Part shown: piece by piece, positions 31,229 through 39,708 of the stretch
Numbering within the stretch: position 1 is the stretch's first letter
Layout: each line of letters opens with the position of its first letter
Notes under the pieces: generated by a model
What the model was told of the DNA's origin: nothing
Seen by the model: the letters and a program-made list of their open reading frames with translations, nothing else
Database searches by the model: none
Source: Pseudomonadota bacterium
GTDB taxonomy: Bacteria > Pseudomonadota > Gammaproteobacteria > Burkholderiales > Burkholderiaceae_C
NCBI GenBank assembly: GCA_023387335.1
Contig: JAEWIF010000013.1
Coordinates: 30,196-94,195 of the forward strand
DNA: 64,000 nucleotides
Direction of reading: 5' to 3'
Position numbers and translations under genes: made by a program

Positions 31229-33622
31229 ATGTCTGCACTCTTCAGCGCGACCGCCCTGGTCGTACCGTTTGAGAACCTGAGAATGACCGACGTCGAGGCG
31301 GTCGGCGGCAAGAACGCCAGCCTCGGCGAAATGATCTCGCAGCTGCCCCAGGGCGTGCGCGTCCCGACGGGCTTCGCCACCACCGCCCACGCCTTCCGCC
31401 AGTTCCTCGCCCACGACGGGCTGGCCGACCGCATCCACAAGCGCCTGTCCACGCTGGACACCGACGACGTGCGCGCGCTCGCGGCCGCCGGCGCCGAGAT
31501 CCGCGGCTGGCTCGAGGCGCAGCCGTTCCCGGCCGACCTCGAGCGCGAGATCCGCGCGGCGTTCGAGAAGCTCAGCGGCGGCGACGCCAAGGCCAGCTTC
31601 GCGGTGCGCTCGTCCGCCACCGCCGAGGACCTGCCCGATGCCTCGTTCGCGGGCCAGCAGGAGACCTTCCTGAACGTGGTCGGCATCGAGGACGTGCTGC
31701 ACAAGATGAAGGAAGTGTTCGCCTCGCTCTACAACGACCGGGCGATCAGCTACCGCGTACACAAGGGCTTCGCCCATGCCGACGTCGCGCTGTCGGCGGG
31801 CGTGCAGCGCATGGTGCGCAGCGACCTCGGCGCGGCCGGCGTGATGTTCACCATCGACACCGAGTCGGGCTTCCCCGACGTGGTCTTCATCACGTCCAGC
31901 TACGGCCTGGGCGAGACGGTGGTGCAGGGCGCCGTGAACCCGGACGAGTTCTACGTGCACAAGCCGATGCTCGAGGCCGGCAAGCGCGCGGTGATCCGCC
32001 GCAACCTCGGTTCCAAGCTGATCCAGATGGTGTTCAGCAGCGACGAGGAGAAGGCCGCCAGCGGCAAGCTGGTCAAGACCACCGACGTGCCGCTGGAGCA
32101 GCGCAACCGCTATTCGCTCACCGACAAGGAAGTCGAGGAGCTCGCCAGGTACGCGCTGGTCATCGAGAAGCACTACGGCCGGCCGATGGACATCGAGTGG
32201 GGCAAGGACGGCGTGGACGGGCAGCTCTACATCCTGCAGGCGCGGCCGGAGACGGTGAAGAGCCAGCAGCAGGGCAAGTCCGAGATGCGCTACAAGCTCA
32301 AGGGCAAGGGCGCGGTGCTGGCCGAGGGCCGAGCCATCGGCCAGAAGATCGGCACCGGCCCGGTGCGGCTGGTGCACAGCATCTCCGAGATGGACCGGGT
32401 CGAGGCGGGCGACGTGCTGGTCACCGACATGACCGACCCGAACTGGGAACCGGTGATGAAGCGCGCCAGCGCCATCGTCACCAACCGCGGCGGGCGCACC
32501 TGCCACGCGGCCATCATCGCGCGCGAACTGGGCATCCCGGCCGTGGTGGGCTGCGGCGACGCCACCTCGACGCTGAAGGACGGCACGCTGGTCACCGTGA
32601 GCTGCGCCGAGGGCGACACCGGCTTCATCTACGACGGCCTGCTCGAGACCGAGGTGAGCGAGGTGCAGCGCGGCGAGATGCCGCCCATCGCCACCAAGAT
32701 CATGATGAACGTGGGCAACCCGCAGCTGGCGTTCGACTTCGCCCAGCTGCCGAACGAAGGCGTCGGCCTGGCGCGCCTGGAGTTCATCATCAACAACAAC
32801 ATCGGCGTGCACCCGAAGGCGATCCTCGACTACCCGAACGTCGACCAGGACCTGAAGAAGGCCGTCGAGTCGGTGGCACGTGGCCACGCGTCGCCGCGCG
32901 CTTTCTACGTGGACAAGGTCGCCGAGGGCGTGGCCACCATCGCCGCGGCCTTCTGGCCCAAGCCGGTGATCGTTCGCCTGTCGGACTTCAAGAGCAACGA
33001 GTACCGCAAGCTGATCGGCGGCAGCCGCTACGAGCCCGAGGAAGAGAACCCGATGCTCGGCTTCCGCGGCGCGGCGCGCTACGTCAGCGGCGAGTTCGCC
33101 GAGGCCTTCGCCATGGAGTGCGAGGCGATCCGCCGCGTGCGCACCGACATGGGCCTGACCAACGTGCAGGTGATGGTGCCCTTCGTGCGCACGCTCGGCC
33201 AGGCCGACCGCGTGACGCAGATGCTGGCCCAGCACGGCCTCAAGCGAGGCCAGGACGAGCTCAAGGTGATCATGATGTGCGAGGTGCCGAGCAACGCCAT
33301 CCTGGCCGAGGAGTTCCTCGAGTTCTTCGACGGCTTCTCGATCGGCTCGAACGACCTCACGCAGCTCACGCTGGGCCTGGACCGCGACTCGGGCCTGGAG
33401 CTGCTGGCCGCCGACTTCGACGAGCGCGACCCGGCGGTGAAGGCGATGCTCTCGCGCGCCATCGCCGCCTGCCTGAAGAAGGGCAAGTACGTCGGCATCT
33501 GCGGCCAGGGGCCCAGCGACCACCCGGACTTCGCGCAGTGGCTGGCCGACGAAGGCATCGCCTCGATCTCGCTCAACCCCGACAGCGTGATCGGCACCTG
33601 GCAGCAGCTGGCCGCGCGCTGA
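31229..33622 (+). CDS. ppsA: Phosphoenolpyruvate synthase
   Basis: Gluconeogenic enzyme of 797 residues making PEP, AMP and Pi from pyruvate and ATP. The N-terminal ATP-grasp domain contains GGKNASLGEM and VRSSATAEDLPDASFAGQQE; the swivelling phosphohistidine domain has GGRTCHAAIIARELGIPAV; the C-terminal TIM barrel has MIMCEVPSNAI-type motifs, GSNDLTQLTLGLDRDSG and GICGQGPSDHPDF. The ATG at 31229 (MSALFSATALVVPF) has GGAG seven bases upstream, and an earlier in-frame start is ignored. Confidence 0.96.
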   Translation: MSALFSATALVVPFENLRMTDVEAVGGKNASLGEMISQLPQGVRVPTGFATTAHAFRQFLAHDGLADRIHKRLSTLDTDDVRALAAAGAEIRGWLEAQPFPADLEREIRAAFEKLSGGDAKASFAVRSSATAEDLPDASFAGQQETFLNVVGIEDVLHKMKEVFASLYNDRAISYRVHKGFAHADVALSAGVQRMVRSDLGAAGVMFTIDTESGFPDVVFITSSYGLGETVVQGAVNPDEFYVHKPMLEAGKRAVIRRNLGSKLIQMVFSSDEEKAASGKLVKTTDVPLEQRNRYSLTDKEVEELARYALVIEKHYGRPMDIEWGKDGVDGQLYILQARPETVKSQQQGKSEMRYKLKGKGAVLAEGRAIGQKIGTGPVRLVHSISEMDRVEAGDVLVTDMTDPNWEPVMKRASAIVTNRGGRTCHAAIIARELGIPAVVGCGDATSTLKDGTLVTVSCAEGDTGFIYDGLLETEVSEVQRGEMPPIATKIMMNVGNPQLAFDFAQLPNEGVGLARLEFIINNNIGVHPKAILDYPNVDQDLKKAVESVARGHASPRAFYVDKVAEGVATIAAAFWPKPVIVRLSDFKSNEYRKLIGGSRYEPEEENPMLGFRGAARYVSGEFAEAFAMECEAIRRVRTDMGLTNVQVMVPFVRTLGQADRVTQMLAQHGLKRGQDELKVIMMCEVPSNAILAEEFLEFFDGFSIGSNDLTQLTLGLDRDSGLELLAADFDERDPAVKAMLSRAIAACLKKGKYVGICGQGPSDHPDFAQWLADEGIASISLNPDSVIGTWQQLAAR

Positions 33623-33659
33623 GGCGGCGCACGGCGCGAACCTGCAGGGAATCCCTAGG

Positions 33660-33681
33660 CGCACCGCGGGCCCGCGGTGCG
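33660..33681. repeat. Perfect 22-base GC palindrome after ppsA
   Basis: CGCACCGCGGG followed by its exact reverse complement, in the 70-base gap between ppsA and the DUF4212 gene. There is no T-run after it, so it is not a classical terminator. It lies 11 bases before the next ATG. Confidence 0.6.
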
Positions 33682-33692
33682 AAGATTCCCGG

Positions 33693-33953
33693 ATGAGTTC
33701 CGGGGCCCACCAGAAGATCGATGCGCGCGTGCTCGCGCTCAAGGCGGGCCTGCTGGCGATCTGGGCGCTGGTGAGCTTCGTGCTCTGCTGGTTCGCCCCC
33801 TCGCTGCAGTTCAACGTCGGGCCCTGGCCGTTCTTCTACTGGATGGCGGCGCAGGGCGCCTTGCTGGTCTTCATCGCCATCGTGGCGGTGTATGCGTGGG
33901 CGATGGACCGGCTCGAACCCGAAGAGTGGCCGCCCTTCAACGACGATGACTGA
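33693..33953 (+). CDS. DUF4212 small subunit of sodium/solute symporter
   Basis: Protein of 86 residues with two predicted membrane helices (about 17-36 and 50-69) and the conserved PSLQFNVGPWPFFYWMAAQ; it ends DRLEPEEWPPFNDDD. DUF4212 proteins are the small partners of VC_2705-type sodium/solute symporters, the next gene, with which it overlaps by 8 bases. It probably assists assembly or acts as a subunit (inference). Confidence 0.9.
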   Translation: MSSGAHQKIDARVLALKAGLLAIWALVSFVLCWFAPSLQFNVGPWPFFYWMAAQGALLVFIAIVAVYAWAMDRLEPEEWPPFNDDD

Positions 33954-36024
33954 ACCCGCGGCATACACCCGCTACAAGCGGCGGCTGCATCGGCTGCTGG
34001 CCGCGTACGTGCTGGGGCTCGTCTCGGTGCTGCTGCTGCTGGCCTGGGCCGAGCAGCAGGGGCTGTCGCGCTTCTGGCTGGGGCCGATCTTCATCTTCGC
34101 CAGCGTGATGGCGTATGCCTTCATCGGCATCACGCGCCGCACCAGCGATCCCGAGGAGTACTACGTCGCCGGCCGGCGCATCCCGGCCATGTACAACGGC
34201 ATGGCCGCCGCCGCCGACTGGATGAGCGCCGCCTCGTTCATCAGCCTGGCCGGCGGCCTGTACCTGCAGGGCTTCGCCGGCACGCAGGCGCAGGCGGGCG
34301 GCATGGCCTACCTGCTGGGCTGGACCGGCGGCTTCTGCCTGGTGGCGCTGCTGATCGCGCCGCACCTGCGCAAGCTCAACCTGCATACCGTGCCCGACTA
34401 CTTCGGCGTGCGCTACGGCGGCCGCTGGCCGCGCGTGATCGCTGCGCTGGCCGCGGTGCTGTGCTCTTTCACGTACGTCGTGGCGCAGATCTACGGCATC
34501 GGACTGATCGCGTCGCGCCTCACCGGCGTGCAGTTCGAGATCGGCATCCTGCTGGGCCTGGGTGGCGTGCTGCTGTGTTCTTTCCTCGGCGGCATGCGGG
34601 CGATCACGTGGACCCAGGTGGCGCAGTACGTGGTGCTGCTGCTGGCCTTCCTCATCCCGGTGTCCTGGCTTTCGTACAAGCAGCTGGGCAGCCCGCTCGC
34701 GCCGCTGGTCTACGGCGCGCAGATCCACAAGATCAGCGAGCGCGAGCGGCAGCTCGAGCAGGACCCGAAGGAGCAGGAGGTCGCGCGGATCCACCTGCAG
34801 CGCGCCCGCGAGTACGAGCGCAAGCTGCGCGACATCCCGGCCGCCCTGCACGAGGACCGCGCCGCCGCGCAGGCGCGCGTGCGCCGGCTCAAGGCGCAGG
34901 ACGCCGATTCGGCCCAGGTGGTGCAGGCCAATCGCGCGCTGGCGGCCATCCCGCGCGACGAGCACAGCGCGCGCGAGCAGTGGACCCGCGCGATGCAGGA
35001 GAACTACGAGCGGGCCCGCCCGCTCGGCGGCTTGCCGCGGCACGCGCAGCCCTTCGCGGGCGACCCGTCGGGCGACGGCGCGGCGCGCGGCGTGTTCGAC
35101 AGCTCGCGCCTGAACTTCCTCGCGCTGATGTTCTGCCTGATGGTGGGGACCGCGGGTCTGCCGCACCTGCTCACGCGCTACTACACGACGCCGACGGTCA
35201 GCGAGGCGCGCAAGTCGGTCGCGTGGTCGCTGCTCTTCATCGTGCTGCTGTACATCAGCGTGCCGGCGCTGGCGGTGCTGGTGAAGTTCGAGGTGATGAA
35301 CAACCTGGTGGGCAGCAGCTTCGACGCGCTGCCTTCGTGGATCGCCCAGTGGTCGCGGGTCGACACCTCGCTGCTGTCGGTGGAGGACGTCAACGGCGAC
35401 CGCATCCTGCAATGGGGCGAGATCCGCCTGGGGGCCGACATCATCATGCTGGCCACGCCCGAACTCGGCGGACTGCCGTACGTGATCTCGGGGCTGGTGG
35501 CGGCCGGCGGGCTGGCTGCCGCGCTCTCGACCGCCGACGGCCTGCTGCTGACCATCAGCAACGCGGTGGTGCGCGACATCTACTGCGCGGAGATCCGGCG
35601 CGACATCAGCCCGGAACACCGGGTCATCCTGTCGAAGTTCGCGCTGCTGGCGGTGGCGCTGATGGCGGCCGCGGCGGCCTCGGTCAAGGCCGCCGACATC
35701 CTGCCGCTGGTGGCGGCTTCGTTCTCGCTGGCCGCCTCGGCGCTGGTGCCGGCGATGGTGCTGGGCATCTTCTGGCGCGGCGCCAATGCGGCCGGCGCGG
35801 TCGCCGGCATGGGCGCGGGCCTGGGGCTGACGCTGTACTACATGGCGGCGAACACGCAGGCGGTGCGCGCGTTCTTCGCCTTGCCGCCGGGCGGCAATCT
35901 CTGGTTCGACATCCAGCCGATCTCCGCCGGCGTCTTCGGCGTGCCGGCCGGCATCCTGGTCACGGTGCTGGTCAGCTGGGCCTGGCGGGGCGCCCACCGG
36001 CCAGCTTCTCAGGGTTGGACCTGA
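33946..36024 (+). CDS. Sodium/solute symporter, VC_2705 subfamily (ActP-like)
   Basis: Membrane transporter of 692 residues in the SSS family, probably for small carboxylates such as acetate. SSS features include YYVAGRRIPAMYNGMAAAADWMSAASFISLAGG in pieces, LNLHTVPDYFGVRYGG and GLAAALSTADGLLLTISNA, the sodium-site region. It carries a charged, coiled-coil-prone soluble insert at about residues 258-385 that standard ActP lacks, and a VEDVNGDRILQWGEI segment. The ATG at 33946 overlaps the DUF4212 gene. Confidence 0.9.
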   Translation: MTEPAAYTRYKRRLHRLLAAYVLGLVSVLLLLAWAEQQGLSRFWLGPIFIFASVMAYAFIGITRRTSDPEEYYVAGRRIPAMYNGMAAAADWMSAASFISLAGGLYLQGFAGTQAQAGGMAYLLGWTGGFCLVALLIAPHLRKLNLHTVPDYFGVRYGGRWPRVIAALAAVLCSFTYVVAQIYGIGLIASRLTGVQFEIGILLGLGGVLLCSFLGGMRAITWTQVAQYVVLLLAFLIPVSWLSYKQLGSPLAPLVYGAQIHKISERERQLEQDPKEQEVARIHLQRAREYERKLRDIPAALHEDRAAAQARVRRLKAQDADSAQVVQANRALAAIPRDEHSAREQWTRAMQENYERARPLGGLPRHAQPFAGDPSGDGAARGVFDSSRLNFLALMFCLMVGTAGLPHLLTRYYTTPTVSEARKSVAWSLLFIVLLYISVPALAVLVKFEVMNNLVGSSFDALPSWIAQWSRVDTSLLSVEDVNGDRILQWGEIRLGADIIMLATPELGGLPYVISGLVAAGGLAAALSTADGLLLTISNAVVRDIYCAEIRRDISPEHRVILSKFALLAVALMAAAAASVKAADILPLVAASFSLAASALVPAMVLGIFWRGANAAGAVAGMGAGLGLTLYYMAANTQAVRAFFALPPGGNLWFDIQPISAGVFGVPAGILVTVLVSWAWRGAHRPASQGWT

Positions 36025-36105
36025 GCGGGAGTTAAGTAAACGCCCTAAGCGGCGTGCACCACGGCTGTGCCACCCTAACTTTCGACACTAGGCGGAGGCG
36101 ACAAC

Positions 36106-36567
36106 ATGCTGGTTGCGAAGACCGACCTGGGCTTGCGGGTGATCCAGGACAAGTCCATCCCCCTCACACCACGCCAGCGCGCCGCGCTGATCCTGGTGGA
36201 CGGCAAGCGGTCCCTGCGGGACCTGCAGGCGGCCATGGACGTCGCCGGCATCGCGCAGCCGGAGCTGGACCGGCTGTTCGAGCTGGGCCTGGTGCGGGAC
36301 CCGAACCCGCAGGCGACGGCGGCCGAGCGCGCGGCGCAGGAGGCGGCCCAGCGCCACAAGAAGCGCAGCTCGAAGGAGCGGTACGCCGAGGCCTATCCGA
36401 TCGCCACCAAGCTCACGGCCAGCCTGGGCCTGCGCGGATTCCGCCTGAACCTGGCGGTGGAGGCGGCCGGCAGCTACGAGGACCTGCTGGCCCTGGCGCC
36501 CAGGATCCGCGATGCCATCGGCCCGGACCGGTTCGCCCCGCTGGATGACGCCCTGAACGACCGCTGA
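36106..36567 (+). CDS. Conserved protein of unknown function with wHTH-like N-terminus
   Basis: Soluble protein of 153 residues, not recognised by name. Residues about 20-70 (LTPRQRAALILVDGKRSL, LDRLFELGLV) look like a winged-helix fold without strong basic surface; residues 70-95 are charged and helical; the rest is a second helical domain. GGAGG precedes the ATG at good spacing. It lies alone between the symporter and the rpsF promoter. Confidence 0.75.
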   Translation: MLVAKTDLGLRVIQDKSIPLTPRQRAALILVDGKRSLRDLQAAMDVAGIAQPELDRLFELGLVRDPNPQATAAERAAQEAAQRHKKRSSKERYAEAYPIATKLTASLGLRGFRLNLAVEAAGSYEDLLALAPRIRDAIGPDRFAPLDDALNDR

Positions 36568-36589
36568 GGGGCGCCGCGCCCGAGGGCGC

Positions 36590-36595
36590 TATAAT
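36590..36595 (+). promoter_or_regulatory. TATAAT -10 box of rpsF operon
   Basis: A perfect TATAAT followed by CG lies 81 bases before the rpsF ATG. It is the same -10 plus CG arrangement as before tRNA-His. No strong -35 box is visible. Confidence 0.7.
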
Positions 36596-36612
36596 CGTGG
36601 GCTTTTCGCCTT

Positions 36613-36656
36613 GCCACACCGCTTTGGCCCAGCCGGGCCGCGACGCTGCGGGTGGC
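36613..36656 (+). promoter_or_regulatory. Structured leader of rpsF, possible S6:S18 autoregulatory site
   Basis: GCCAC (36613-36617) pairs with GTGGC (36652-36656) and CCGC (36619-36622) with GCGG (36648-36651), with one bulged A; an inner hairpin GGCCC-AGCC-GGGCC occupies 36626-36639. It ends 20 bases before the rpsF start. Many bacteria have an S6:S18-binding leader at this place; the match to that motif has not been scored. Confidence 0.5.
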
Positions 36657-36676
36657 TTCATCCACAAGGAGAGTCC

Positions 36677-37042
36677 ATGCGTCATTACGAAATCGTGCTG
36701 CTGATCCACCCGGACCAGAGCGAACAGGTTCCGGCCATGCTGGAGCGCTACAAGGGCATGATCACCGCCGGCGGCGGCAAGGTGCACCGTGTCGAGGACT
36801 GGGGCCGCCGCCAGCTGGCCTACCAGATCAACAAGCTCGCCAAGGCGCACTACCTGTGCGTGAACATCGAGGCCGACCAGAACGTGATGGGCGAGCTCGA
36901 GCACGCCTTCCGCTTCAACGACGCCGTGCTGCGCCACCTGACGGTGCAGAAGAAGAAGGCCGACACCGGCCCGTCTTCCATGATGAAGACCGTCGAGCGC
37001 GAGGAAGCGCGCAAGGCCCAGCAGGCGGAGTACCAGTCGTAA
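36677..37042 (+). CDS. rpsF: 30S ribosomal protein S6
   Basis: Small-subunit protein of 121 residues that binds 16S rRNA with S18. Conserved MRHYEIVLLIHPDQSEQV, EDWGRRQLAYQINKLAKAHY and the basic, acidic-ended tail are present. AAGGAGAG precedes the ATG at 36677. First gene of rpsF-priB-rpsR-rplI. Confidence 0.97.
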   Translation: MRHYEIVLLIHPDQSEQVPAMLERYKGMITAGGGKVHRVEDWGRRQLAYQINKLAKAHYLCVNIEADQNVMGELEHAFRFNDAVLRHLTVQKKKADTGPSSMMKTVEREEARKAQQAEYQS

Positions 37043-37067
37043 GGCGCGTGCCGTTGCGGCCCGCCCG

Positions 37068-37361
37068 GTGAACCAGGTCCTGCTGTCCGCCCGCATCGCC
37101 GAGACCAGCGCCCTGCGCTATACCCCGGCGGGGCTCCCGGCCCTGGACTTCCGGCTCGAACACGAGTCCGAGGTCCTCGAAGCCGGGCAGGCGCGGCAGG
37201 TCAAGGCGGCGATCCGGGCCCTGGCGATCGGCAGCGTGGCGGAGAGCATCGTCCGCCAACCGGTCGGCAGCGCCTGGGCCTTCAAGGGATTCCTGGCCAC
37301 GCCACGCAACGGCAAGCACCCCGTACTGCACATCCAGTCGTTCGAACCTGTTCAGATATAG
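37068..37361 (+). CDS. priB: Primosomal replication protein N (PriB)
   Basis: OB-fold single-strand DNA-binding protein of 97 residues that helps PriA restart stalled forks. Family features are LLSARIAETSALRYTPAGLP, LDFRLEHES and the C-terminal HIQSFEPVQI. It starts with GTG, 25 bases after rpsF, and sits between the S6 and S18 genes as in most beta- and gammaproteobacteria. Confidence 0.93.
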   Translation: MNQVLLSARIAETSALRYTPAGLPALDFRLEHESEVLEAGQARQVKAAIRALAIGSVAESIVRQPVGSAWAFKGFLATPRNGKHPVLHIQSFEPVQI

Positions 37362-37376
37362 AGAAAGAGGCACACC

Positions 37377-37658
37377 ATGGCCACGTTCAAGAAATTCAAC
37401 AAGGACAAGCGCCCGAAGCGCAACACCCAGTCGCTGCTGTTCAAGCGCAAGCGCTTCTGCCGCTTCACCGTCGCCGGCGTCGAAGAGATCGACTACAAGG
37501 ACGTCGACACCCTGCGCGACTTCATCTCCGAGAACGGCAAGATCATCCCGGCGCGCCTGACCGGCACCCGTGCGATCTACCAGCGCCAGCTCAACACCGC
37601 CATCAAGCGCGCGCGCTTCCTGGCCCTGGTCCCGTACAGCGACCAGCACCGCATCTGA
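37377..37658 (+). CDS. rpsR: 30S ribosomal protein S18
   Basis: Small basic ribosomal protein of 93 residues, partner of S6 at the platform. Conserved KRFCRFTVAGVEEIDYKDVD, LRDFISENGKIIPARLTGT and QRQLNTAIKRARFLALVPY. A purine-rich AGAAAGAGG stretch lies upstream of the ATG. Confidence 0.97.
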   Translation: MATFKKFNKDKRPKRNTQSLLFKRKRFCRFTVAGVEEIDYKDVDTLRDFISENGKIIPARLTGTRAIYQRQLNTAIKRARFLALVPYSDQHRI

Positions 37659-37671
37659 GGAGCACCAGACC

Positions 37672-38124
37672 ATGCAAGTCATTCTTCTGGACAAGGTCGT
37701 CAACCTGGGCAACCTCGGTGAGATCGTCAAGGTCAAGGACGGTTACGCCCGCAACTTCCTGATCCCCTCGGGCCGCGCCCGCCGCGCCACCGAAGCGAAC
37801 AAGGCCGAATTCGAAGCCAAGCGCGCCGAACTGGAAAAGGCCGCCGCCGCCAAGCTGACCGAAGCGCAAGCCCAGGGCGAAAAGCTCTCCGGCACCACGC
37901 TCAAGCTGACGCAGAAGGCCGGCGTGGACGGCCGCCTGTTCGGCTCGGTCACCAACTTCGACGTCGCCGAGGAACTGGGCAAGCAGGGCTACAAGGTGAA
38001 CAAGTCCCAGGTCCGCATGCCGAACGGCCCGATCAAGACGGTGGGCGAGTCCACCGTCAGCGTCGCGCTGCACACCGACGTGGTCGTGGACATCAACGTC
38101 ACGGTTTACGGCGAAACGGCCTGA
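37672..38124 (+). CDS. rplI: 50S ribosomal protein L9
   Basis: Large-subunit protein of 150 residues with an N-terminal rRNA-binding domain (MQVILLDKVVNLGNLGEIV, DGYARNFLIP), a long central helix and a C-terminal domain (LFGSVTNFDVAEEL). It starts 13 bases after rpsR, with TGAGGAG as ribosome-binding site. It is followed by an intrinsic terminator. Confidence 0.97.
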   Translation: MQVILLDKVVNLGNLGEIVKVKDGYARNFLIPSGRARRATEANKAEFEAKRAELEKAAAAKLTEAQAQGEKLSGTTLKLTQKAGVDGRLFGSVTNFDVAEELGKQGYKVNKSQVRMPNGPIKTVGESTVSVALHTDVVVDINVTVYGETA

Positions 38125-38146
38125 GCCTCACCGCGCCCGCACGAAG

Positions 38147-38180
38147 AAGACCGGCCTCGCGCCGGTCTTTTTCTTTTTGT
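38147..38180 (+). terminator. Intrinsic terminator after rplI
   Basis: AAGACCGGC and GCCGGTCTT form a nine-pair stem around CTCGC, followed by TTTCTTTTT. It separates the ribosomal operon from dnaB. Confidence 0.9.
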
Positions 38181-38194
38181 CCCCGCGAATCCAC

Positions 38195-38217
38195 GGAAAA
38201 CCCACCGGTTTTCCACA
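38195..38217. promoter_or_regulatory. Inverted repeat with DnaA-box-like half before dnaB
   Basis: GGAAAACC-CACC-GGTTTTCC is a perfect 8+8 inverted repeat. Its right half extends into TTTTCCACA (38209-38217), one mismatch from the DnaA box TTATCCACA. It lies 62 bases before the dnaB start. A regulatory role is a guess. Confidence 0.35.
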
Positions 38218-38279
38218 GCGTTGTCCCATGGCCCGCCGGGTCATGCGGCGTACCATCGTCTGCCGCCGAACTCATCCCC

Positions 38280-39689
38280 ATGTCTGCCGTCCTCACCCCC
38301 GTCCAAGACGAATTTCCCCGTGACCGCCAGCTGGCGCAACTTCGCGTGCCGCCGCACTCGGTGGAAGCGGAGTCCAGCGTGCTGGGCGGCCTGTTGATCG
38401 ACAACGGCGCCTGGGACCGTGTGGGCGACGTGCTCTCCGAAGGCGACTTCTACCGCTACGAGCACAAGCTGATCTTCCAGGCCGTCTCGTCGCTGGTGAA
38501 CGCCAGCCGCCCGGCCGACGTGATCACGGTCTACGAGCACCTGCAAAGCCTGGGCAAGGCCGAGGAAATCGGCGGCCTGGCCTACCTGAACTCGCTGGCG
38601 CAGTACGTGCCCAGCGCGAGCAACATCCGCCGCTACGGCGAGATCGTTCGCGAGCGCTCCATCCTGCGCAAGCTGGTGTCGGCCTCCGACGAGATCGCCA
38701 CCGCCGCCTTCAGCCCGCAGGGCAAGGCGGTCGACCAGATCCTGGACGAGGCCGAGCAGAAGATCTTCAACATCGGCGAGGAAGGCTCGCGGATGAAGCA
38801 GGGCTTCCAGGGCATGGACAGCCTGGTGGTGCAGCTGCTGGATCGCGTCCAGGAGATGGCCGACAACCCGAACGACATCACGGGCGTGCCGACCGGCTTC
38901 TACGACTTCGACCGGATGACGTCGGGCATGCAGGCCGGCGACCTGATCATCCTGGCGGCGCGCCCCTCGATGGGCAAGACCTCGCTGGCGATCAACATCG
39001 CCGAACACGTGGCGCTGAACGAGCAGCTGCCCGTGGCGGTGTTCTCGATGGAGATGGGCGCCGCGCAGCTGGCGATCCGTATCGTCGGCTCGATCGGCCG
39101 CATCGACCAGGGGCACCTGCGCACCGGCAAGCTGAACGACGACGAGTGGCCGCGGCTGACGGAGGCCATCGAGAAGCTGCGCAACATCCAGCTGTTCATC
39201 GACGAGACGCCCGGCCTCACCGTGAGCGAACTGCGCGCCAACGCCCGCCGCCTGGCGCGCACCTGCGGCGGCAAGCTGGGCCTGATCGTGGTGGACTACC
39301 TGCAGCTGATGAGCGTGTCCTCGGGCATGAGCGACGAGAACCGGGCCACCGCGGTCGGCGAAATTTCGCGCGGCCTGAAGATGCTGGCCAAGGAGCTGGG
39401 CTGCCCGCTGATCGCGCTGTCGCAGCTTTCGCGCGCGGTGGAACAGCGCACCGACAAGCGCCCGATGATGTCGGACCTGCGCGAATCCGGCGCCATCGAG
39501 CAGGACGCGGACGTGATCATGTTCATCTACCGCGACGACTACTACAACAAGGACTCCAAGGAGCCCGGCGTCTCCGAGGTGATCATCAGCAAGCAGCGTA
39601 ACGGCCCCACGGGCACCGTGAAGCTCGCCTTCCTGAAGAACCTGACCAAGTTCGAGTCGCTGGCCAGCGGCGGCGGCGAGGACTTCTGA
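38280..39689 (+). CDS. dnaB: Replicative DNA helicase DnaB
   Basis: Hexameric fork helicase of 469 residues. The N-terminal DnaG-interacting domain begins VPPHSVEAESSVLGGLL; the RecA-like motor has Walker A ARPSMGKTSLAINIA, motif H1a VAVFSMEMGA, Walker B LGLIVVDYLQLM, and the terminal ESGAIEQDADVIMFIYR. No intein or insertion. The gene stands alone downstream of the ribosomal operon and its terminator. Confidence 0.97.
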   Translation: MSAVLTPVQDEFPRDRQLAQLRVPPHSVEAESSVLGGLLIDNGAWDRVGDVLSEGDFYRYEHKLIFQAVSSLVNASRPADVITVYEHLQSLGKAEEIGGLAYLNSLAQYVPSASNIRRYGEIVRERSILRKLVSASDEIATAAFSPQGKAVDQILDEAEQKIFNIGEEGSRMKQGFQGMDSLVVQLLDRVQEMADNPNDITGVPTGFYDFDRMTSGMQAGDLIILAARPSMGKTSLAINIAEHVALNEQLPVAVFSMEMGAAQLAIRIVGSIGRIDQGHLRTGKLNDDEWPRLTEAIEKLRNIQLFIDETPGLTVSELRANARRLARTCGGKLGLIVVDYLQLMSVSSGMSDENRATAVGEISRGLKMLAKELGCPLIALSQLSRAVEQRTDKRPMMSDLRESGAIEQDADVIMFIYRDDYYNKDSKEPGVSEVIISKQRNGPTGTVKLAFLKNLTKFESLASGGGEDF

Positions 39690-39708
39690 CCGCGCGCCCT
39701 CGCGTGCT

